Source: Kribbella jiaozuonensis (lineage in GTDB: Bacteria; Actinomycetota; Actinomycetes; Propionibacteriales; Kribbellaceae). From it: a DNA stretch of 64,000 nt. Numbering within the stretch: position 1 is the stretch's first letter; each line of letters opens with the position of its first letter. Positions 57,936 to 64,000 of the stretch are shown here, piece after piece. The translations under genes were made by a program, and so were the position numbers. The notes below the pieces were generated by a model. That model saw nothing but the letters and a program-made list of their open reading frames with translations, was not told the DNA's origin and did not search any database. The stretch spans positions 806,001-870,000 of the forward strand of contig NZ_SZPZ01000004.1 in assembly GCF_005233875.1 (NCBI RefSeq), written 5' to 3'.

Positions 57936-59057
57936 ATGCGTCGTCGTACGGTTGCCGCAGGCACCCTTCTCGTCTTGTTCGTGGCCGGCTGCTCGTCAAC
58001 TGAGCCGACCACCACGCCAACCCCCACTCCAACGCCGAAACCGTCGGTCACCCCAACAAGGCCGACGGACAGCGGTACGGCGATCCCGGTCTGGGCGAAT
58101 GTCCTGCGGCAACCGGTCGACGGCCAGCACCTCGTCACCCAACAACACAAGTACGTCGTCACCCGCGGCAGCGACGAGGCCGGTACGACGACCATCACCG
58201 ACCGCACCAGCAAGAAGGCCGTCGTCCGCCACGTCCCCGCGACCGGTTTCGTGGCCCAGTCCCCCGTCGTCCTCGACGACCACTGGGCTCTGATCGAGGA
58301 CATCCGCTCCGACGGCCCCGACCCGCAGATCAAAGTCGTCCGCTACGACCTCACCACCGGCAAGGCCGCACCACTCGCCGGGCTCCCACCGGTCTCCGAA
58401 CCCGAGATCGGCGCATACGACGGCACGTTCGCCTACAGCTCCACCGACGCGAAGAACCGCTCCTGCCTGATCGTCGCCGCCCTGGCCACGCTCAAGTCCC
58501 GCGCAGTCACCTGCGTAGACGCCCCCGGATACGTCGCCGATCCCGTCGTCTCCGCGGACACCGTCACGTTCAGCGAGATCATCGCCCCGGAGACCGCCCG
58601 CCGCTGCAAACGCATCCTCTCCGCTCCCCTCTCCAACGGCACGGCCAAACCGGTGCCCGCAGCAACCAACTGCATCCAGTGGAGCGGCGCGACCATCGGC
58701 GGCGCAACGGTCTGGTCCGAGGTCGCCGCCGCGGATCCCGACCAGTACCAGAGCAAGGCGTACGTCCGTGAGTCCGGCGACTCCCCCGCCCGCCCGCTCG
58801 GCGTCGTCGTCACCGACACGATCCTTGCCTGCAGCAACTGGATCCTCTGGGAGGTCCGAACCGTCAGCTCAACGGGCGAGGAGACCTACCAGATCAACCG
58901 CTGGCGCCCCGGTCTCGCGAAACCGCAACGCATGTACGCCGCGAAACCCGGCGTCGCACTCACGCCGATGACCTGCCAGGACAACACGGTGTACGTCGAG
59001 GCGGCGTACCTCGCGAGCACACCGACGTACACGGAAACGATCTCGGCGGCAGTCTGA
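57936..59057 (+). CDS. Lipoprotein with beta-propeller-like repeats
   Basis: A 373-residue lipoprotein: signal peptide with lipobox VAGC (Cys at ~19), Thr/Pro-rich linker (TPTPTPTPKPS), then a beta-rich body whose repeats (AQSPVVLDDHWALIEDI, GTFAYSSTDAKNRSCLIVAAL, TDTILACSNWILWEVRT) look like a six- or seven-bladed propeller with several cysteine pairs. No enzyme motif is seen. It begins on the base after the peptidase stop, so the pair is surely co-transcribed, and it may bind the peptidase or its substrate outside the membrane. This is inference. Confidence 0.75.
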   Translation: MRRRTVAAGTLLVLFVAGCSSTEPTTTPTPTPTPKPSVTPTRPTDSGTAIPVWANVLRQPVDGQHLVTQQHKYVVTRGSDEAGTTTITDRTSKKAVVRHVPATGFVAQSPVVLDDHWALIEDIRSDGPDPQIKVVRYDLTTGKAAPLAGLPPVSEPEIGAYDGTFAYSSTDAKNRSCLIVAALATLKSRAVTCVDAPGYVADPVVSADTVTFSEIIAPETARRCKRILSAPLSNGTAKPVPAATNCIQWSGATIGGATVWSEVAAADPDQYQSKAYVRESGDSPARPLGVVVTDTILACSNWILWEVRTVSSTGEETYQINRWRPGLAKPQRMYAAKPGVALTPMTCQDNTVYVEAAYLASTPTYTETISAAV

Positions 59058-59603
59058 TTACCAGCGCGCGTGCCGGATCCGCACCTTGCCGAACCCGACC
59101 GCACCGCTGATCCGGATCCGCGGACCTGTCCCGGTCGACCCGCGCGGCGGCTTGTACTGCGAGTCCTTCCAGGTCGTGTGCAGACCCTCGAGCTCGACGA
59201 TCGCGTTCCGCGGTACCCGGATCTTCGCGCCGCCGGTGCCGAGCTTGAGCTCGATGTCGACCTCTTGATGCTCGAAGATCGCCCGGGTCAGATCGAGCCG
59301 GACCCGGCCGAACGCGGAATGCACCTTCAGCTTCCGCGGCACCCGCCAGACACCGACACGGCTGATCCGCCCGGATGCCGCGCCGATCGTCGCCGAGCGA
59401 CCGGGGTCCGGAGCCGGCAGCGACTTGAGCGCCAGCTCGAGGTCGCGCCTGGTCCGGGCACTGAGCACCTGGTGCAGCCGGGCGTCCATCTCCTCGTGGG
59501 TGAGGATCCCGTCCGTGTAGGCCTCCTGCACGCGTCGCACAGCGGTGTCGCGATCCACGTCCCCGATGGCGGGCGAGCGGTCTCCAGGTACGAACGTCAC
59601 CAA
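59058..59603 (-). CDS. DUF1707/SHOCT-like protein with LiaF-like C-terminal region
   Basis: A 181-residue protein. Residues ~10-65 form a DUF1707 domain (DRDTAVRRVQEAYTDGILTHEEMDARLHQVLSA, quoted in part). The C-terminal ~100 residues (KVHSAFGRVRLDLTRAIF, IELKLGTGGAKIRVPRNAIVELEG, ISGAVGFGKVRIRH) match the beta-helix-like tail of LiaF/DUF2154-type cell-wall-stress proteins. No membrane helix joins them, unlike most relatives, so this version may be soluble. It is convergent with the lipoprotein gene and 15 bp downstream of the HAD gene on the same strand. Confidence 0.82.
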   Translation of the reverse strand: MVTFVPGDRSPAIGDVDRDTAVRRVQEAYTDGILTHEEMDARLHQVLSARTRRDLELALKSLPAPDPGRSATIGAASGRISRVGVWRVPRKLKVHSAFGRVRLDLTRAIFEHQEVDIELKLGTGGAKIRVPRNAIVELEGLHTTWKDSQYKPPRGSTGTGPRIRISGAVGFGKVRIRHARW

Positions 59604-59618
59604 TCCACTGTAGTACCG

Positions 59619-60227
59619 CTACACGGCCAGACCACGGGTCCGGAGTTGCGCACGAAGGTCGGCTGCACCGGTGAAGACCTCGGCGTCGAGACCGACCACG
59701 CGGGCGCCGTCGACGTTGTACGCCATGTCGTCGGTGTAGAAGGTGCGCGCCGGCTCCAGACCGAAGCGGTCGATGAGGATCCGGTAGATCTTCTCGTCCG
59801 GCTTCACCGTCTGCTCGACGCCCGACACAACCTCTCCGTCGAACTGCCGGAGGATCGGGAACGCGTCCTTCGCCACCTCCCACTTCTCACCGGAGAAGTT
59901 CGTCAACGCGTACGTCGGCACGCCGAGCGCCTTGAGCTCGGTGAGAACCGCAGCAGTGTCCTCGAACACGCCCTTGACCATCTTCAGCCAGCCGGTGTCG
60001 TACGCCTCGATCCACTCGGCATGCTCCGGGTGCAGACTCTTCAGCTCCGCAACCGCCTCGGCCCAGGCACGGCCCTCGTCCTGCTTGTGGTTCCAGGCCG
60101 GCGTGGCCACGTTGGTCAGGAAGTGCGACCGCTGCTCCTCGTCCGGAATCAGGTCGGCGTACAGGTAGTTGGGGCTCCAGTCCAGCAGCACCCCGCCGAT
60201 GTCGAACACCACCGCGTCGATCGTCAT
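59619..60227 (-). CDS. HAD-family hydrolase
   Basis: A 202-residue haloacid-dehalogenase-type phosphatase. Motif I is VVFDIGGVLLDWSP, where the second usual Asp is Gly (DxG), motif II Thr/Ser is ALTNFSG, motif III Lys VKPDEKIYRI, motif IV the Asp pair YTDDMAYN. The helical cap is in residues ~15-85. The DIGG start fits the epoxide-hydrolase-N/haloacid-dehalogenase-like group. Natural substrate is unknown. The ATG at 60227 overlaps the Lrp regulator stop (ATGA), linking it to that gene. A frame extending to 60488 is antisense and rejected. Confidence 0.88.
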   Translation of the reverse strand: MTIDAVVFDIGGVLLDWSPNYLYADLIPDEEQRSHFLTNVATPAWNHKQDEGRAWAEAVAELKSLHPEHAEWIEAYDTGWLKMVKGVFEDTAAVLTELKALGVPTYALTNFSGEKWEVAKDAFPILRQFDGEVVSGVEQTVKPDEKIYRILIDRFGLEPARTFYTDDMAYNVDGARVVGLDAEVFTGAADLRAQLRTRGLAV

Positions 60228-61240
60228 GTCCGCAACCCTACGAGACTCGGTGAGAACGGCGCCGCTGCCTTCACCGTCCGGAGCACCGGGACAGTCTCGA
60301 TAGCCGTGATGTGCTCGATGGCTCCGACGCGCTCGGTCAGGTAGGTGTGCAATGCGTCGGGGCTCGCGCAAAGTGCCTGGGTGACAAGGTTCGTCCGGCC
60401 GGTGGTCGCCGCCACGAAACCGAGCTCGTCGTGCTCGGCCAACGCTCGACCGACCGCGTCCAGGTGTGCTGGCGGGACGGACAGCCACAACATCGCGCTG
60501 GTCGTGTAGCCGAGCGCGGTCGGATCGACGTCGACATCGAAGTAGATCGCGCCGGCCTGGTGCAGTTCGTCCAGCCGCCGCGCGACGGTCGCCGTCGACC
60601 AGCCTGTGCGTACGGCGAGATCCGCGTGCGTGGCGCGACCGTCCTCGCCGAGCGCGGTCAGCAACTTCGCATCACCGTCGCCGAGCGGCTTGCTGGGTCC
60701 TCGATCAGTTGGCGTAGCGATGAAGGCCGCGGCCTGCGCCGGCGTCAGACTCTTGGCCCGACCACGCCAAGCGGTCGGGCCACCGACGTACATGTGCAGC
60801 AGGTACTGCGCCGAGACCGACGTGATGCCGGTTGTGCGCGGGAGGTCGTTCAGCAGGAGCGCGCTGCCGTCGGTCGGGGTGCTGTTGACGATCGACACGA
60901 TCTCGGTGCCGCCCGCGGTGAACTTGATCCAGCTGGTGTCGGGGCGACGAGCCAGCGCGGCGGCGAGGTCCTGCGCCACGTGCGGGGTCGCCGTGAGGCG
61001 TACCAGCCACAACGCCCGCCCGGCTCTCTGCGGATCCGGCAGGCCGATGACCCGCAGACCGGCCTCGGCCCGCAGCCGGTTGAAGCGGCGGGCCACCGTC
61101 TGCGTCGAGACTCCGAGGACCTCCCCGACCCGGCTGTACGGCGCCCGCCCGTCGAGCTGCAGCGCGTGGATCAGGGCTCGGTCGATCTCATCAAGCATGT
61201 GAAGATTCTCGTTCACGGCATCCAGGAATGGAAGATTCAT
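60224..61240 (-). CDS. Lrp/AsnC family regulator, duplicated type
   Basis: A 338-residue regulator with two Lrp modules in tandem. Each has a helix-turn-helix (PYSRVGEVLGVSTQTVARRFN; THADLAVRTGWSTATVARRLDEL, quoted in part) followed by an AsnC-type ligand domain. Fused dimers of this kind occur in actinobacteria. Known Lrp proteins sense amino acids or similar metabolites. The ATG at 61240 has AGGA seven bases upstream; an ATG at 61198 is possible. It is coupled to the HAD gene and divergent from an MFS transporter, so it may regulate that exporter. Confidence 0.9.
   Translation of the reverse strand: MNLPFLDAVNENLHMLDEIDRALIHALQLDGRAPYSRVGEVLGVSTQTVARRFNRLRAEAGLRVIGLPDPQRAGRALWLVRLTATPHVAQDLAAALARRPDTSWIKFTAGGTEIVSIVNSTPTDGSALLLNDLPRTTGITSVSAQYLLHMYVGGPTAWRGRAKSLTPAQAAAFIATPTDRGPSKPLGDGDAKLLTALGEDGRATHADLAVRTGWSTATVARRLDELHQAGAIYFDVDVDPTALGYTTSAMLWLSVPPAHLDAVGRALAEHDELGFVAATTGRTNLVTQALCASPDALHTYLTERVGAIEHITAIETVPVLRTVKAAAPFSPSLVGLRT
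61201..61239. promoter_or_regulatory. Repeated GAAGATTC elements at the Lrp start
   Basis: GAAGATTC occurs twice (at about 61202 and 61232). The second copy is inside GAATG-N7-CATTC, an inverted repeat. Lrp-type proteins bind short degenerate repeats, so these may form an autoregulatory site over the start codon. Evidence is weak. Confidence 0.4.
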
Positions 61241-61294
61241 TCAGGTTCCTGAGCAGATGTGGAACATTGGGTGGCCGGATCTGATCGTAGTGGG

Positions 61295-62602
61295 ATGAAG
61301 CGATGGATCGGGCTGATTGCCCTGCTCGTGGCCGAGGCCATGAATCTGTTGGACGCGACGATCGTCCAGGTCGCGGCGCCGGTCATCCACGGTGACCTCG
61401 GCGGCCGGACCTCCGACATCCAGTGGTTCAGCGCGGCGTACACCCTGCCGTTTGCGGCTCTGCTGATCACCGGAGGCCGACTCGGCGATCGGTATGGCCG
61501 GAGGCGAGTCTTCCGCATCGGCGTTGCCGCCTTCGTGATCACCTCGACGACTTGCGCGTTGGCGATGAACCCAGGCCTGCTGATCGCATCGCGCGCAGTC
61601 CAAGGCGCGGCAGCCGCCCTGGTGATTCCGCAGACGATCGGGTTGATCAAGGCCGGCTTCAGCGGTCCGGCTCTTGCAAAGGCGCTCGGCACGATCGGTC
61701 CCGTGATGGGGCTGGCCGGCATCTCAGGGCCGCTGCTCGGAGGGTTCATCACCGAGGTCAGCACGTGGCGAGCGGTCTTCCTCGTCAACGTGCCACTGGG
61801 CGTCGGCGTACTCGCTCTCGCACATCTGTTGCCCGAGTCGGCGGCTCCGCAGCGACCGCGCATCGACATATTCGGGACGGCGTTGCTCACCGGTGGCACC
61901 GCGCTCGTCGTCTATCCGATCCTGCAGTCGCGCGACTGGTACTTGTTGATCGGCGGCGTGGTGCTGCTCGGGCTTTGCCTGCTGCGGGGCAATCTGATCG
62001 AGACGAGTCTGTTCGCGCACCGCGGGTTCGCTCCGGCGCTCGCGACCTCCACGCTGTTCTTCGCGGTGACGAGCGGGCTGACGCTGGTCGTCGTACTGCA
62101 CGAGCAACTCACGCTCCACCACGGTGTCATGCGCGCCAGCCTCGCGCTGCTCCCCTGGTCCGCCGCGACCGGGATCGCCTCATTGGTTGCGGGTCAGTGG
62201 CTGGTTGCCCGGTTCGGATCACGGCTGATGTACGCCGGTCTCGGCGTACTGCTTGTCGGCCTGGCGGCTGCGCCGTACGCGCTCCTGCCTGCGTTGGCCG
62301 TCGGCGGTGTTGGGGTCGGACTGTTCACGACGGCGTTCTTCACGGAGGCGTTGCAGCGGGTGGAGCCGCACGAGACCGGGTCCGCGGCGGGCCTGCTCAA
62401 CGCAGTACAGCAGTTCGGCGGGACGCTGGGCGTTGTGGCGTTCGGCACGATCTTCCTGCGTCACCCCGTCTCGCTCGACCGTGCTGCGTGGGTTGCGGTC
62501 GCGGTCGTCGTAGCGACGGTCGCGACCGCTCACCTCATGCGGTCGCCGCGTTGGCTGCGGCTCGGGCGTGGAGCGCCGGAGCCAGCGAGTACTGGCCGAT
62601 GA
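61295..62602 (+). CDS. MFS drug-type exporter (14-helix DHA2-like)
   Basis: A 435-residue membrane protein with about 13-14 predicted helices, fitting the DHA2 group. WIGLIALLVAEAMNLLDATIVQVAAP is helix 1 with the family's motif-D1 LDxTIV pattern (quoted in part). GGRLGDRYGRRRVF is the MFS loop, and SGPLLGGFI in helix 5 is motif C of drug exporters. It probably exports a toxic compound with proton exchange. Start is ATG 61295; an upstream GTG at 61259 is in frame without a ribosome site. Its last 68 nt overlap the convergent MFS gene. It is divergent from the Lrp regulator. Confidence 0.88.
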   Translation: MKRWIGLIALLVAEAMNLLDATIVQVAAPVIHGDLGGRTSDIQWFSAAYTLPFAALLITGGRLGDRYGRRRVFRIGVAAFVITSTTCALAMNPGLLIASRAVQGAAAALVIPQTIGLIKAGFSGPALAKALGTIGPVMGLAGISGPLLGGFITEVSTWRAVFLVNVPLGVGVLALAHLLPESAAPQRPRIDIFGTALLTGGTALVVYPILQSRDWYLLIGGVVLLGLCLLRGNLIETSLFAHRGFAPALATSTLFFAVTSGLTLVVVLHEQLTLHHGVMRASLALLPWSAATGIASLVAGQWLVARFGSRLMYAGLGVLLVGLAAAPYALLPALAVGGVGVGLFTTAFFTEALQRVEPHETGSAAGLLNAVQQFGGTLGVVAFGTIFLRHPVSLDRAAWVAVAVVVATVATAHLMRSPRWLRLGRGAPEPASTGR

Positions 62603-63746
62603 AGATCACTACCCCGAGTACGGCGCAGCCGAGCCAGGTGACTGTCGGTCCGAGGTGCTCGAGCGCGTTCGTGCCGGCCAGCGGACCGATCACGGTGCCG
62701 ACGCCGAACGCCATCCCGGACAGACCCATGTAGCGGCCGCGCAGGTCGATCGGCGCGAGGTCGGCGAACACCGCGCCGATCACCGCGGCGAACCCGATCT
62801 CCCCGATCGTCCACACCACGACCGACAAGGCGTAACCCCACCAGCTGTGCACGACAGCGCCGACCCCGAAGCCGAGCCCGACCACGAGCATCGAGGCCGC
62901 GAGCAGTTTCGGCCGGTCGAGCTTGGCGTACCACTTGCCGAGGAACGGCTGGACGAGCACGATCACGACACCGTTGAGCGCGATGACCAGTCCGTACGTC
63001 CGGGACGAGAGACCGTCGTCCGACATCGCCAGCGGCAGGGTCGAGTAGCCCTGCATGTAGATGGTCGCGTAGCCGATCTGGATCAGGATCATCATCAGGA
63101 ACACGGTGTCGCGTACGACGACGGGCAGCAGCGCTCGGCGTACCGAATCCTCCTCGGGAGCCGGGCGGCTCTCCGGCACCATCGCCCAGATGACCAGGCC
63201 GGCGACGACCGACGTGGCGGCGTTGACCCAGAACAGCAGGCCGTAGCCGAAGGAGGCCAGCACGCCGGCGCTGACGGTCGAGACGGAGAAGCCGAGGTTG
63301 ATCGCCCAGAACAGCAGGCCGTACGCGCGGACCCGTTCGGTCGGCTGGAGCAGGTCCGCGACCGTCGCTTGGACAGCCGGGCGGAACAGGTCGCTGAGCA
63401 GGCCGACCAGGAAGGCGGTCACCCAGATCAGCGCCATCGAACGGGCGGATCCGAGCAGGATCAGCGCGGCGCCGGTGCCGAAGAAGCAGATCAGCATCGT
63501 GACCCGGCGGCCGACCCGGTCGGCCAGCCAGCCGCCGACGAGCTGCGCGCACACGGACCCGGCGCCGACGGCGGCCGCGACGGCTCCCGCCGTACCGGCC
63601 GAGAGGTGGCGGTCGTGGGTCAGGTAGAGGACGAGGAACGGTTGCACGAAGCTGCCTAGCCGGTTGACCAGCTGGCACACCCACAGCGCCCAGAACGCCC
63701 GCGGCAGGGCGGTGGGCGTGGTGGTGTCGATGGCTACTGCACTCAT
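62535..63746 (-). CDS. MFS transporter (12-helix)
   Basis: A 403-residue protein with 12 predicted helices. FWALWVCQLVNRLGSFVQPFLVLYL is helix 1, GGWLADRVGRRVTML the loop 2-3, and a second half opens near YGLVIALNGVVIVLVQPFLG (quoted in part). The pattern is typical of DHA1-type exporters, with no strong hint of cargo. It ends 68 nt inside the convergent exporter gene. It is divergent from a partly visible ArsR/DUF5937-like regulator with a small inverted repeat between them, so its expression is probably controlled by that regulator. Confidence 0.9.
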   Translation of the reverse strand: MSAVAIDTTTPTALPRAFWALWVCQLVNRLGSFVQPFLVLYLTHDRHLSAGTAGAVAAAVGAGSVCAQLVGGWLADRVGRRVTMLICFFGTGAALILLGSARSMALIWVTAFLVGLLSDLFRPAVQATVADLLQPTERVRAYGLLFWAINLGFSVSTVSAGVLASFGYGLLFWVNAATSVVAGLVIWAMVPESRPAPEEDSVRRALLPVVVRDTVFLMMILIQIGYATIYMQGYSTLPLAMSDDGLSSRTYGLVIALNGVVIVLVQPFLGKWYAKLDRPKLLAASMLVVGLGFGVGAVVHSWWGYALSVVVWTIGEIGFAAVIGAVFADLAPIDLRGRYMGLSGMAFGVGTVIGPLAGTNALEHLGPTVTWLGCAVLGVVIFIGQYSLAPALHARAAANAATA

Positions 63747-63783
63747 GGGATCAACTCTCGGGGCGGCGCGAGGTGTTGTCGAT

Positions 63784-63803
63784 GATTAGGGTGAGGACTA
63801 ATC
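63784..63803. promoter_or_regulatory. Inverted repeat in MFS/ArsR-like intergenic gap
   Basis: GATTAG (63784-63789) and CTAATC (63798-63803) form a perfect 6-bp inverted repeat with an 8-bp spacer. It lies between the divergent MFS gene (63746) and the regulator start (63812). ArsR-type regulators often bind such imperfect 12-2-12-like sites; binding here is inferred. Confidence 0.5.
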
Positions 63804-63811
63804 TTCGCCGG

Positions 63812-64000
63812 GTGATCACGATCAGGCTGAACGCCGAGGACGTCGGGCGGATCCGGTTCGCGCTGTCGCCGGTCTGGGAGGCGATGACGAGTGTGCGGGC
63901 GTTGAGCAACAACACCGCGCAGAGCGTGCACGGTCCGTGGCTGCAGAAGGTCCGGCCGACGATCGCGGGTGACGACCTGACGTTGCTCAGGGCCCTCATT
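63812..64000 (+). CDS. ArsR-like / DUF5937 winged-helix regulator, cut by right edge
   Basis: The first 63 codons of a gene that continues past the window. It begins with a GTG (VITIRLNAEDVGRIRFAL) and continues SPVWEAMTSVRAL, with LNAEDVGRIRFALSPVWE typical of the N-terminal DUF5937 part of actinobacterial ArsR-like regulators, followed by an unseen winged helix. A CGCCGGG precedes the start, with no strong ribosome site. It is divergent from the MFS gene and probably regulates it. The identification rests on the N-terminal style only. Confidence 0.6.
   Translation, partial: MITIRLNAEDVGRIRFALSPVWEAMTSVRALSNNTAQSVHGPWLQKVRPTIAGDDLTLLRALI

Noticed and set aside
1..64000. tRNA or rRNA genes, prophage and biosynthetic gene cluster
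   Set aside because: Reading both strands I saw no rRNA or tRNA signatures, no phage structural or integrase genes, and no PKS or NRPS modules. A covariance-model search would be decisive for small RNAs.

Overview
The window is chromosomal DNA from a very GC-rich actinobacterium. Signs of this are many GTG starts, frequent 4-nt ATGA/GTGA gene overlaps, several probably leaderless genes, ROK, GntR, MarR and HxlR regulators, and large secreted multidomain sugar-active proteins. Protein style and gene content resemble Kribbella and related Propionibacteriales; this is an inference from reading, not a database result. I saw no rRNA, tRNA, CRISPR array, prophage or complete insertion sequence.

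Layout. 1-5167: a secreted cupin (cut by the left edge), a lipase-like SGNH hydrolase coupled to an acetyltransferase, a second acetyltransferase coupled to an unrecognised 55-residue ORF, and a MarR regulator divergent from a helical-repeat protein across a perfect palindrome. 5227-21819: a carbohydrate island. A ROK repressor with its own promoter and operator heads a leftward operon of sugar ABC transporter (ATPase, permease, binding lipoprotein), Gfo/Idh/MocA oxidoreductase and xylose isomerase. A 1793-residue secreted ThuA/sugar-dehydrogenase-like protein and a TIM-barrel isomerase follow, and a Tat-exported glycosidase is divergent. 21816-33870: accessory and housekeeping-like genes (zinc-ribbon-like protein, dienelactone hydrolase, YCII protein, secreted subtilase, amidohydrolase, VOC protein, HxlR and AraC regulators, secreted alpha/beta hydrolase, AlkB with a candidate LexA box). 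33990-44573: MFS and flavin-binding proteins, an orphan histidine kinase, L-lactate dehydrogenase divergent from its GntR regulator over two perfect operators, a kinase with two NarL-type response regulators, and an ABC exporter. 44742-46072: a lower-GC HEPN-like gene followed by repeats. 46073-51441: a GH36-ROK-GH125 glycan operon and a cysteine-desulfurase-like protein. 51524-53485: two unrelated DMT exporters. 53534-56402: the def-fmt-rsmB translation operon. 56562-64000: a secreted C39-like peptidase with a lipoprotein, a DUF1707 protein, a HAD hydrolase with an Lrp regulator, two MFS exporters and the start of an ArsR-like regulator.

How the parts work together. The xylose-type island has uptake, intracellular isomerisation and oxidation, extracellular attack and ROK control in one place, but no xylulokinase. 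The GH36/GH125 operon is a second sugar-regulated unit. The least explained features are the GC-rich hairpin or minisatellite arrays in three gene gaps (27.1, 31.1 and 45.8 kb), glycine/proline-rich expansions inside three nearby genes, two long perfect inverted repeats that each have a 59-nt spacer, and the HEPN-like gene.
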